A DNA stretch of 9,375 nt. It comes from CAZZKG01 sp964654825. GTDB taxonomy: Bacteria > Gemmatimonadota > CAZMKB01. A program made the translations under genes and the position numbers. The notes under the pieces were generated by a model, which did no database searches, had not been told where the DNA came from, and saw only the letters and a program-made list of their open reading frames with translations. Shown piece by piece: positions 1-6,512 of this stretch (positions within the stretch are counted from its first letter, which is position 1; the number at the start of each line of letters is the position of its first letter). The stretch is taken from assembly GCA_964654825.1 (NCBI GenBank), contig CAZZKG010000095.1:1-9375 (forward strand). The letters run 5' to 3'.

Positions 1-245
1 TCCCCGGGGCTTCACCAATGGGACTACCCGCGGTACTCGATATCGCCAAGCCGGGCCAGAAGATCCTTATGGTTTCCTACGGGTCGGGAGCCGGGTCCGA
101 TGCGTTCATCTTCAAGACGACGGAGAAGCTGCTCGATGTGCAGGACCTGGCCACCAGGACCAGGGCGATGCTCGATGAGAACAAGAAATACATCGACTAC
201 GGTACCTATGCCAAATTCAGAGGCAAGATAAAGCTCAAGAAGTAG
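1..245 (+). CDS. Archaeal-type hydroxymethylglutaryl-CoA synthase, C-terminal end (partial)
   Basis: Only the last 80 or so codons are present (the reading frame begins at base 3 and ends at TAG 243-245); the family is usually about 350 residues. The visible part contains a GASPMGLPAVLD stretch, a VSYGSGAGSDAF motif and a YIDYGTYAKFRGKI tail. From memory these match the C-terminus of archaeal-type HMG-CoA synthases, which condense acetyl-CoA with acetoacetyl-CoA to give HMG-CoA and CoA in the cytoplasm. The catalytic Cys and Glu lie upstream and cannot be checked. The thiolase and DUF35 genes immediately downstream form the conserved partner set of this enzyme and strengthen the call. The next gene's ribosome binding site (AGGAGG, 244-249) overlaps this stop codon, so the genes are surely co-transcribed. 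A related KAS III-like acyl-CoA condensing enzyme is the main alternative. Confidence 0.85.
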   Translation, partial: PGASPMGLPAVLDIAKPGQKILMVSYGSGAGSDAFIFKTTEKLLDVQDLATRTRAMLDENKKYIDYGTYAKFRGKIKLKK

Positions 246-255
246 GAGGAATCGG

Positions 256-1413
256 ATGAGAGACGTTGCGATAATCGGCGTGGGCATGACTCAATTCGGG
301 GAACTGTGGGAGAAATCCCTCAGGGATCTCTGGGTTGAAGCGGCCCTCAACGCCATGGATGATGCGGGTGTTGATCACGTCGACTCGATATACATCGGAT
401 CCATGTCCGGCGGTCTGTTCACTCACCAGGAGCACCTGGCGGCACTTCTCGCGGATTACCTTGGGGAGGTCCCGGCGCAGTCGGTGAGGGTCGAATCAGC
501 CTGTGCTTCGGGAGGCGTGAGTGCCAGGATGGCTTTCATGGACGTCGCTTCGGGAATGAATGACATCGTGCTGGCCACGGGTGTCGAGAAGATGATGGAT
601 GTTTCAGGTGGAGATGCCACCTTCGCACTCGCCACGGCTGCCGACCAGGAGTATGAAGTATACCACGGGGCGACCTTCCCCGGACTCTATGCGATGATCG
701 CCCGAGCCCATATGGAAAAGTACGGTACGACACTCGAACAGCTTGCTCATGTCTCCGTGAAAAATCACAGGCACGGCGCGAAAAATCCACTGGCACAGTA
801 TCCTTTCGAGGTCACTCTAGAGGGCGTGATGAACTCCACCATGGTTGCAGACCCACTTCGGATCCTCCACTGCTCACCGATAACGGACGGGGCGGCCGCG
901 GTTCTCATGTGCCCGCTCGAGCTGGCGAAGAAGATTACGAAAAAAGCACCTGTCAAGATAATCGCTTCTGCTCACGCGACCGACTGCATGGCCCTCCACA
1001 ATAGAAAGGATTTCACCGTCATCAATTCGACGGTCACTGCGGCAGCAAAAGCTTACAAAATGGCGGACAAGTCGCCCGCTGACATCGACGTGATTGAAGT
1101 TCACGACTGTTTCAGTATCGCTGAAATCTGCGTGATCGAAGACCTCGGTTTCGTGGAGAAGGGGCAGGGGGGATCAGCAGCCGAGTCCGGCCTCACGGCT
1201 CTCGGGGGCAAGATCCCTGTGAACACGAGCGGAGGACTCAAGTCGAAGGGTCACCCGGTGGGAGCCACCGGGTGTGCGCAGCTGGTGGAGCTCGTGAAAC
1301 AGCTGAGAGGAGAGGCGGAAGATCGGCAGGTCAATGGGGCAGAGGTGGCCCTAGCGCAGAATATGGGCGGTTCCGGCGGGAGCAGTGTTATTCACATTCT
1401 GGAGGTAGCATGA
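256..1413 (+). CDS. Acetyl-CoA C-acetyltransferase, archaeal/SCP2-type thiolase
   Basis: A full-length 385-residue thiolase. It interconverts two acetyl-CoA with acetoacetyl-CoA plus CoA. The nucleophilic cysteine is Cys83 in SACASGG. The HDCF loop (283-286) supplies the second cysteine, Cys285, as in SCP2-type thiolases. His333 lies in the KGHPVGATG motif. The C-terminal NMGGSGG stretch (369-375) stands where classical thiolases have a Cys-Gly motif. This motif set places it with the archaeal acetoacetyl-CoA thiolases rather than with the PhaA/AtoB type. The ATG follows a strong AGGAGG with 6-nt spacing that overlaps the upstream synthase stop; the 3' end overlaps the DUF35 start as ATGA. 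In methanogens this enzyme is held in a complex with HMG-CoA synthase and a DUF35 protein, which couples the two reactions. Substrate specificity is inferred from neighbours; a thiolase for another beta-ketoacyl-CoA is possible. Confidence 0.9.
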   Translation: MRDVAIIGVGMTQFGELWEKSLRDLWVEAALNAMDDAGVDHVDSIYIGSMSGGLFTHQEHLAALLADYLGEVPAQSVRVESACASGGVSARMAFMDVASGMNDIVLATGVEKMMDVSGGDATFALATAADQEYEVYHGATFPGLYAMIARAHMEKYGTTLEQLAHVSVKNHRHGAKNPLAQYPFEVTLEGVMNSTMVADPLRILHCSPITDGAAAVLMCPLELAKKITKKAPVKIIASAHATDCMALHNRKDFTVINSTVTAAAKAYKMADKSPADIDVIEVHDCFSIAEICVIEDLGFVEKGQGGSAAESGLTALGGKIPVNTSGGLKSKGHPVGATGCAQLVELVKQLRGEAEDRQVNGAEVALAQNMGGSGGSSVIHILEVA

Positions 1414-1802
1414 GTACGGCGCAGAACTACTGGCGGGAGATACCCCGGAGATATAGACTCGAGGCAGGGAAATGCACGAAATGCGGATATATCGCGTATC
1501 CACCGAGAGGGATATGCCCCGAGTGTAAATGCAGGGAGTTTACGGATATTCGACTATCGAACAAAGGCAGGTTGCTCACCTACACTATTATCCACGTACC
1601 ACTCCCTCAGCTGGACAAAGATGCTCCCTACGCAGTAGGAATAATCGAAACCGAAGAGGGGGCCAGAATGACAGTCGGGATCGCCGACGTGGATCCTCCA
1701 GAGCTTTCAATCGGCATGCCGGTCATGCTCGAGTTCAGAAAGATTCAGGAAGACGGCGACCAGGGAGTCCTCTGCTACGGTCACAAAGCAGTAGTTAAGT
1801 GA
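1410..1802 (+). CDS. DUF35 zinc-ribbon / OB-fold protein, thiolase-HMG-CoA synthase scaffold
   Basis: A 130-residue protein with an N-terminal helical lead (about 1-20), a rubredoxin-like zinc ribbon with Cys22, Cys25, Cys36 and Cys39, and a beta-rich OB-fold (about 45-128) containing GRLLTYTIIHVP and APYAVGIIE, which are typical of the DUF35/OB_aCoA_assoc family. In the archaeal complex this protein bridges thiolase and HMG-CoA synthase and helps form a shared CoA-binding pocket, so an intermediate can pass between active sites. It is not itself catalytic as far as is known. The chosen ATG overlaps the thiolase stop (ATGA at 1410-1413) and has GGAGG at 1401-1405. Translation from 1272 in the same frame would only read antiparallel to the thiolase message and gives a composition unlike this family, so it is discounted. 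The overlap implies translational coupling with the thiolase. Confidence 0.88.
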   Translation: MSTAQNYWREIPRRYRLEAGKCTKCGYIAYPPRGICPECKCREFTDIRLSNKGRLLTYTIIHVPLPQLDKDAPYAVGIIETEEGARMTVGIADVDPPELSIGMPVMLEFRKIQEDGDQGVLCYGHKAVVK

Positions 1803-1944
1803 GAGCTCGTCCGTCCGGATTCTCGAGGGCGGGTATCGTAAACGGATTTTTCCCGTCCCGTTCCACAGGGTATCAGGAGCACATCAATAACTTCTCCACT
1901 CCCGGGGATCTCGATGTCTCGTAACCCGATCCGAAAGGCCGAAC

Positions 1945-3552
1945 ATGTACAGGCTCGATTCGAAGATCGACACGGCGAGCTCTGATTACAGGGCGAACTT
2001 CGAACATCAGCAGTCCCTCATGGCTGAACTCGAAGAACGGTTCAACGATATAAAACAGGGCGGCCCGCCGAAAGCCCTCAAGAAACACGAGGAGAGGGGA
2101 AAGCTCACCGCACGGGAACTCATCGATCTTCTCATCGACAAAAACAGCCCGTTTCTCGAACTCTCTCCGTTTGCCGCTTACGGAATGTACGATGGGGAAG
2201 CCCCCGGGGCGGGGATCGTTACCGGAATAGGCCGGGTTCATGGCCGTGAAGTGATGATTGTCGCCAATGATGCCACGGTGAAGGGCGGGACCTATTTCCC
2301 CATGACCATCAAGAAACACATCAGAGCACAGGAAATCGCCCGGCAGAACCGGCTCCCCTGTATCTACCTCGTTGATTCGGGAGGTGTCTTTCTTCCCAGA
2401 CAGGCCGGTGTTTTTCCTGACAAGGAGCACTTCGGTCGAATATTCTACAATCAGGCCGTGATGTCGGCCATGGGGATCGCCCAGATCAGTGTCGTACTCG
2501 GGTTCTGTACCGCCGGTGGTGCGTATGTCCCGGCGATGAGCGATGAGACGGTGATCGTACGACGGCAGGGCACAATATACATCGGTGGCCCGCCTCTGGT
2601 GAAAGCTGCGACTGGAGTCGATGTCACTGCAGAAGAGCTGGGCGGAGCCGATGTCCACTGCCGCATATCCGGCGTGAGCGATCATTATGCCCAGAATGAC
2701 AGACATGCCATCGAGCTGGCCCGGAACATCATCGAAAACGTTCCGAGATGGGAGAAAGCCCGTCTTGATCTGGCCGAACCGGAAGATCCATACTATGACC
2801 CTCAGGAGATTTACGGAATCGTGCCGAAGGACCTGAGGCGCCAGTTCGACATGAGAGAGATCATCGCCCGGATCGTCGACGGGAGCCGGTTTCACGAATT
2901 CAAAGAATTGTACGGGACGACCCTGGTCTGCGGTTTCGCATTCATGGAAGGATATCCCGTCGGGATCCTCGCGAACAACGGTGTGCTCTTCAGCGAAAGT
3001 GCCGTCAAGGGTGCTCACTTCATCGAGCTCTGTACCGTCAGAAAGATACCGATCCTCTTCCTGCAGAATATCACCGGTTTCATCGTGGGGAAACAATACG
3101 AACACGGCGGTATCGCCAAGGACGGAGCGAAGCTCGTTCATGCCGTGGCAAACGCACAGGTACCCAAGTTCACCGTGATCATCGGCGGGTCTCACGGTGC
3201 CGGCAACTACGGGATGTGCGGTCGGGCTTACGGAGCGAGACTCCTGTGGATGTGGCCGAACGCGAGGATATCAGTAATGGGGGGGGAGCAGGCGGCAAAC
3301 GTTCTCCTTCAGGTCAAAATGGAGCAGCTCGAGAGAGACGGGAAGAGCATGACCCCGGAGGAGCAGGCAGCGTTCAAAGCTCCGATTCTCAAGAAGTATG
3401 AGGACGAGGGCAGCCCGTACTACGCATCGGCACGAATTTGGGATGACGGCATTATAGATCCGCTGAAGACCCGCCAGGCAGTCGCACTGGGGATTTCCAT
3501 GTCCCTCAATGCCCCCGTACACCAGCAGCGTTACGGCGTCTTCCGAATGTAG
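1945..3552 (+). CDS. liuB: 3-Methylcrotonyl-CoA carboxylase beta (carboxyltransferase) subunit
   Basis: A 535-residue biotin-dependent carboxyltransferase, the usual length for MCC beta subunits. It moves the carboxyl group from carboxybiotin to 3-methylcrotonyl-CoA, giving 3-methylglutaconyl-CoA in leucine/isovalerate catabolism. The N-terminal crotonase-like half has APGAGIVTGIGRV (86-98), NDATVKGGTYFPMT (108-121), KEHFGRIFYNQ (160-170) and the CTAGGAYVPAMSDE acyl-CoA pocket (188-201). The C-terminal half has GGIAKDGAKLVHAVANA (388-404), GGSHGAGNYGMCGRAYG (414-430) and MGGEQAANVL (445-454). These favour MCC (and the related geranyl-CoA carboxylase) over propionyl-CoA carboxylase beta. The start follows a modest GAAAGG (1933-1938) after a 142-nt spacer, the largest gap between 1 and 6412, so this may begin a second transcription unit. 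The hydratase and biotin subunits that follow fit the liu pathway. Confidence 0.93.
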   Translation: MYRLDSKIDTASSDYRANFEHQQSLMAELEERFNDIKQGGPPKALKKHEERGKLTARELIDLLIDKNSPFLELSPFAAYGMYDGEAPGAGIVTGIGRVHGREVMIVANDATVKGGTYFPMTIKKHIRAQEIARQNRLPCIYLVDSGGVFLPRQAGVFPDKEHFGRIFYNQAVMSAMGIAQISVVLGFCTAGGAYVPAMSDETVIVRRQGTIYIGGPPLVKAATGVDVTAEELGGADVHCRISGVSDHYAQNDRHAIELARNIIENVPRWEKARLDLAEPEDPYYDPQEIYGIVPKDLRRQFDMREIIARIVDGSRFHEFKELYGTTLVCGFAFMEGYPVGILANNGVLFSESAVKGAHFIELCTVRKIPILFLQNITGFIVGKQYEHGGIAKDGAKLVHAVANAQVPKFTVIIGGSHGAGNYGMCGRAYGARLLWMWPNARISVMGGEQAANVLLQVKMEQLERDGKSMTPEEQAAFKAPILKKYEDEGSPYYASARIWDDGIIDPLKTRQAVALGISMSLNAPVHQQRYGVFRM

Positions 3553-3561
3553 GAATCGTCC

Positions 3562-4353
3562 ATGTCTCAGGACAGCTACACGAAAATACGAATAAGCCGG
3601 AGAGGGAAGGCGGTTGTGCTTTCTTTCAACCGGCCGGAGGTACGAAACGCTTTCGATATCGATGTGTTGAAGGAGCTGCGCAGGGCTTTGGGGGCACTCC
3701 CGGATGATCCTGCCCCGCGGGCGCTCATCCTCACCGGTGAGGGTACTTCATTCTGTGCCGGCGCCGATATCAGGTGGATGCGGGAGAGCCTCGATCTTGG
3801 ACTGGAGAAAAACTTCGAAGAAGCACGGGAGCTTTCCGGCTGTCTGTATGATCTCTACTCGCATCCTCTCCCAGTCATCGCGGCCGTCAACGGGCCCGCG
3901 ATGGGCGGCGGTGTCGGATTCGTTGCGGCCTGTGACATCGCAGTTGCGGTCGATACGGCTTTTTTCGCATTCAGTGAAGTGCGTGTCGGTGTAATACCGG
4001 CCTGCATTTCTCCCTATGTACTGAAACGCGTCGGCGAGACAGCCACCAGAGAGCTTTTCCTGACGGGTGACCGCATCGGTGCGAAGCGGGCTCTCGAGAT
4101 CGGGCTCGTGAACTGCGTCGTCGGTGAGGAAGCATTCTGGGATTCAGTCGATGAACTGGTCGGTAAGATGTCCGGAGGTGCGCCCGGAGCTCTACGTGCT
4201 TCCAAGAATCTCATCGAAACTGTTACCGGGAGTTCCCTCGAGGAAGCGATGGAGTACACTGCCCGTCTCATCGCGGAGTTGAGAGTGTCACCTGAAGGGC
4301 AGGAAGGGCTCCAGGCTTTTCTCGAAAAACGGAAACCGGACTGGCAGGATTGA
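3562..4353 (+). CDS. liuC: 3-Methylglutaconyl-CoA hydratase (enoyl-CoA hydratase family)
   Basis: A 263-residue crotonase-fold protein predicted to hydrate 3-methylglutaconyl-CoA to HMG-CoA, the step after MCC. The oxyanion-hole segments are FCAGADIRWM (64-73) and GPAMGGGVG (111-119). FAFSEVRVGVIPACISPYVL (about 135-154) carries Glu139, the retained catalytic acid at the position of rat crotonase Glu164. The other crotonase glutamate (Glu144) is replaced by Gly119 in GGGVGFVAACD. As I recall, Pseudomonas-type LiuC proteins also lack it and share the VISPYV-like segment, so this supports LiuC identity rather than inactivation. AGGA at 3551-3554 overlaps the liuB stop and precedes the ATG. The gene runs into the biotin carboxylase gene with only a short spacer, so it is part of the same operon. 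A general short-chain enoyl-CoA hydratase is the alternative, but the context argues against it. Confidence 0.88.
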   Translation: MSQDSYTKIRISRRGKAVVLSFNRPEVRNAFDIDVLKELRRALGALPDDPAPRALILTGEGTSFCAGADIRWMRESLDLGLEKNFEEARELSGCLYDLYSHPLPVIAAVNGPAMGGGVGFVAACDIAVAVDTAFFAFSEVRVGVIPACISPYVLKRVGETATRELFLTGDRIGAKRALEIGLVNCVVGEEAFWDSVDELVGKMSGGAPGALRASKNLIETVTGSSLEEAMEYTARLIAELRVSPEGQEGLQAFLEKRKPDWQD

Positions 4354-4359
4354 TCACGC

Positions 4360-4364
4360 GAGGT
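4360..4364 (+). promoter_or_regulatory. Ribosome binding site that fixes the biotin carboxylase start
   Basis: GAGGT lies 6 nt upstream of GTG 4371-4373. The more upstream in-frame candidate, TTG 4350-4352, overlaps the liuC stop and has AGGA directly against it with no spacing. The GTG is therefore the better start, and it yields the family-typical N-terminus MFDKVLVANRGEIA. Confidence 0.65.
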
Positions 4365-4370
4365 TACCAG

Positions 4371-5915
4371 GTGTTCGATAAAGTTCTCGTTGCCAACAGA
4401 GGCGAGATAGCGGTGAGGGTGATCAGAGCCCTAAGAGAAATGGGGATAGGAAGTGTCGCCGTCTATTCCGAAGTCGACCGGAGCGCTCTGCACGTCCAGA
4501 TGGCGGACGAGGCCGTGTGCATCGGGCCTCCGGAAGCGACCGCGAGTTACCTGAACCAGGAAGCGATTTTCGAGGCCGCGAGGGTGAAAAGAGCCGATGC
4601 CATCCACCCGGGATACGGCTTCCTCGCGGAAAATCCGTCGTTCGCGAAGAGGTGTGAGGAAGAGGGGATTGTCTTTATCGGCCCGGGGTACGAGGAGATC
4701 GGATTTCTCGGAAACAAACTGCTTTCGAGAGAGAAGGTAGGCGAAGCTGGTATCCCGATCATACCGGGAATGGTCGGAAAGGACATCGATGCCGAAGCTC
4801 TCCTGACGGAAGCCGAAAAGATAGGTTTCCCCGTTCTTATAAAGGCGGCGTCCGGCGGAGGGGGTAAGGGGATGCGAGTCGTCGATGAAAAGGGGTCCCT
4901 CCAGGATGCCCTCGAAGGCGCGCGACGTGAAGCGGGTTCTGCTTTCGGGGATTCGACCGTCTACCTCGAGAAATTTCTCACAGAACCCAGGCACATCGAA
5001 TTTCAGATTCTGGCCGATCTCAAAGGAAACGTTGTCCACCTCTTCGAAAGAGAGTGCTCCATACAACGAAGGCACCAGAAAATCGTCGAGGAGTCTCCTT
5101 CGACGGCACTCGATCCGGGAAAACGAAAACAGATGGCCGAAGCCGCCGTGGAGGTTGTACGGGCCGTCGGTTACAGGAGTGCCGGTACCATCGAGTTTCT
5201 TTATGACACCGCCGGGAACTTCTTCTTTCTTGAAGTGAATACGAGGATACAGGTCGAACACCCGGTCACCGAAATCACCCTCGGTGTCGACCTTGTGAAG
5301 GAGCAGATAAAGATCGCCGCGGGCCTTCCCCTCCGGCTCAAGCAGGATGAGATCGTACCGAGGGGGCACGCCATCGAATGCCGCATCTACGCTGAAGACC
5401 CGGAAAACGATTTTCTCCCATCTTTCGGAACTATAACTAACCTGAGTGAGCCTGAGGGGCCCGGTGTCAGGGTCGATTCCGGGGTCTTCGCCGGATGTGA
5501 AGTCTCCCGATTCTATGATCCCATTCTCTCCAAGGTGATCGTGTGGGGAGAGGACAGAGATGCGGCCCGGTCCAGGATGAGACGGGCTCTGTCGGAATAC
5601 CGGCTCCAGGGATTTACAACAACCATCGAGTTTCTGCGGGATCTCATGGACGATCAGGATTTCGCCCGGGGAGACACCACCACCTCGTTCATCGGACGTT
5701 TCCTCTCCGAGTGGAAGGAAACCCGGAGTCGGAAGAGCCACATCCGTGAAGCCCTCATTGCTGCTGCGATCGATGCCGGGAGAACTCAGATTGAAAGCGG
5801 GCGGGGGATCCCCGGTCCGGCTTCCTTGCTCACCCCCTGGGACAGGCTGGGTGACTGGAGGGTACTCGGAGGGGGGTCAGACCCGGAGGATCCCGGTGGT
5901 GGAGGTGAGGGATGA
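4371..5915 (+). CDS. Biotin carboxylase subunit of 3-methylcrotonyl-CoA carboxylase (split alpha subunit)
   Basis: A 514-residue ATP-grasp biotin carboxylase. It uses ATP and bicarbonate to carboxylate the biotin on the carrier protein encoded next. The N-terminal domain has VLVANRGEIAVRVIRA (5-20) and HPGYGFLAEN (79-88). The ATP-grasp glycine loop is SGGGGKGM (161-168). The catalytic and metal-binding core includes FERECSIQRRHQK (225-237) and LEVNTRIQVEHPVTE (287-301). The C-terminal biotin carboxylase domain ends near residue 445. Residues 446-514 are a tail: a HIREALIAAAI helix that looks like the start of the BT (biotin carboxylase-transferase linker) domain of MCC alpha, then a Gly/Asp/Glu-rich end. 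The GTG start was chosen for its ribosome binding site; a TTG at 4350 would add seven residues. The end overlaps the carrier gene as ATGA. MCC alpha is normally one chain of about 650-700 residues, so here it is divided. Function as the MCC subunit comes from operon context; it might also serve another carboxylase. Confidence 0.92.
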   Translation: MFDKVLVANRGEIAVRVIRALREMGIGSVAVYSEVDRSALHVQMADEAVCIGPPEATASYLNQEAIFEAARVKRADAIHPGYGFLAENPSFAKRCEEEGIVFIGPGYEEIGFLGNKLLSREKVGEAGIPIIPGMVGKDIDAEALLTEAEKIGFPVLIKAASGGGGKGMRVVDEKGSLQDALEGARREAGSAFGDSTVYLEKFLTEPRHIEFQILADLKGNVVHLFERECSIQRRHQKIVEESPSTALDPGKRKQMAEAAVEVVRAVGYRSAGTIEFLYDTAGNFFFLEVNTRIQVEHPVTEITLGVDLVKEQIKIAAGLPLRLKQDEIVPRGHAIECRIYAEDPENDFLPSFGTITNLSEPEGPGVRVDSGVFAGCEVSRFYDPILSKVIVWGEDRDAARSRMRRALSEYRLQGFTTTIEFLRDLMDDQDFARGDTTTSFIGRFLSEWKETRSRKSHIREALIAAAIDAGRTQIESGRGIPGPASLLTPWDRLGDWRVLGGGSDPEDPGGGGEG

Positions 5916-6412
5916 CCACCTCATTCCTGCTCGATGGGAAGACCTACGAACTCGAGCTGCTGAGCGAGAACAAAAATGGTATGGTCATCTCGCTCGGTGG
6001 TGAGTCTCATCCTGTCGACTTCCGATGGATTACGGAAAACGAGCTCTCCATGCTGATAGACGGGAGATCGTTTACCGCGCTGATCAGCCGGGATGGAAAG
6101 ACCAGGAACATCTCGATCGGGGGAGAGCACTTTATCGTGGAGGAGGTCGGAGATGAGGATGAAGTAGCCAGGGCCGGTCAAGAGAGCGCCCATGGAGAGC
6201 TCTCCTCGCCGATGCCGGGCAACGTGATCAAAGTGAAGGTCAAAGAAGGGGATGAGGTCAAAAAGGGTGCCAGTCTCATCATCGTCGAAGCCATGAAAAT
6301 GGAAAACGAGATCAGGGCCCCGTATGATGCTCTCGTCGAGAAACTCCTCGTCACAGAAGGTGAAGTCGTTGATGCCGGGTCACCCCTCGTTGATCTGAAA
6401 CCGCTCGAATAG
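5912..6412 (+). CDS. Biotin carboxyl carrier protein with partial BT domain (split MCC alpha)
   Basis: A 166-residue protein. Residues 1-80 form a beta-rich region (ITENELSMLIDGRSF, then GKTRNISIGGEHFIVEEV) resembling the beta-barrel half of the BT domain that docks biotin carboxylase onto the carboxyltransferase in MCC and PCC. An acidic linker (about 80-95) follows. The biotinyl domain (96-166) has SSPMPGNVIKVKVKEGDEV and the biotinylation motif VEAMKMENEI, with Lys129 as the biotin attachment site. It carries carboxybiotin between the biotin carboxylase and LiuB active sites and needs a biotin protein ligase encoded elsewhere. The ATG overlaps the upstream stop (ATGA) and has GGAGGT at 5901-5906, inside the Gly-rich tail codons of the carboxylase gene, so translation is probably coupled. 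Together with the preceding gene it makes up a complete MCC alpha. It is the last gene of the operon before a 100-nt AT-richer spacer. Confidence 0.92.
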   Translation: MTTSFLLDGKTYELELLSENKNGMVISLGGESHPVDFRWITENELSMLIDGRSFTALISRDGKTRNISIGGEHFIVEEVGDEDEVARAGQESAHGELSSPMPGNVIKVKVKEGDEVKKGASLIIVEAMKMENEIRAPYDALVEKLLVTEGEVVDAGSPLVDLKPLE

Positions 6413-6461
6413 TCATAAATATCGTTCCAATCCACACAACCACCTTAATCTTTTGCATGAA

Positions 6462-6467
6462 TATAAC
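6462..6467 (+). promoter_or_regulatory. Possible -10 element upstream of the alpha/beta hydrolase
   Basis: The 100-nt spacer 6413-6512 is clearly richer in A+T than the genes on both sides. It contains TATAAC, five of six matches to the bacterial -10 consensus, 45 nt before the chosen ATG. No convincing -35 sits 16-18 nt upstream. An 8-bp palindrome, GTTGCAAC, follows at 6468-6475, where a start-site-proximal operator could lie. I see no hairpin with a T tract ending the carboxylase operon here, so read-through into the hydrolase is equally possible. Confidence 0.25.
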
Positions 6468-6512
6468 GTTGCAACTAATAGTAAAACGGGAAATTATGGA
6501 TATTGCTCTATC

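Noticed and set aside
1827..1859. GGGCGGG / CCCGTCCC pairing as a terminator between the DUF35 gene and liuB
   Set aside because: The stem has an internal C/GT mismatch, the T run lies in the loop rather than after the stem, and no promoter is evident downstream, so neither a terminator nor a clear operon break can be claimed.
1873..3195. Long minus-strand open frame (440 codons) opposite liuB
   Set aside because: It lies wholly antisense to a clear carboxyltransferase; its residue pattern shows no domain and is the kind of frame that GC-rich codon bias produces.
4431..5741. Long minus-strand open frame (436 codons) opposite the biotin carboxylase gene
   Set aside because: Antisense to an unambiguous ATP-grasp enzyme, with no recognisable motif, start signal or neighbour.
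6453..6512. Upstream TTG start for the alpha/beta hydrolase giving 20 extra residues
   Set aside because: The added segment is polar and Asn-rich, covers the AT-rich promoter-like spacer, and has no ribosome binding site; ATG 6513 gives a normal-length protein.
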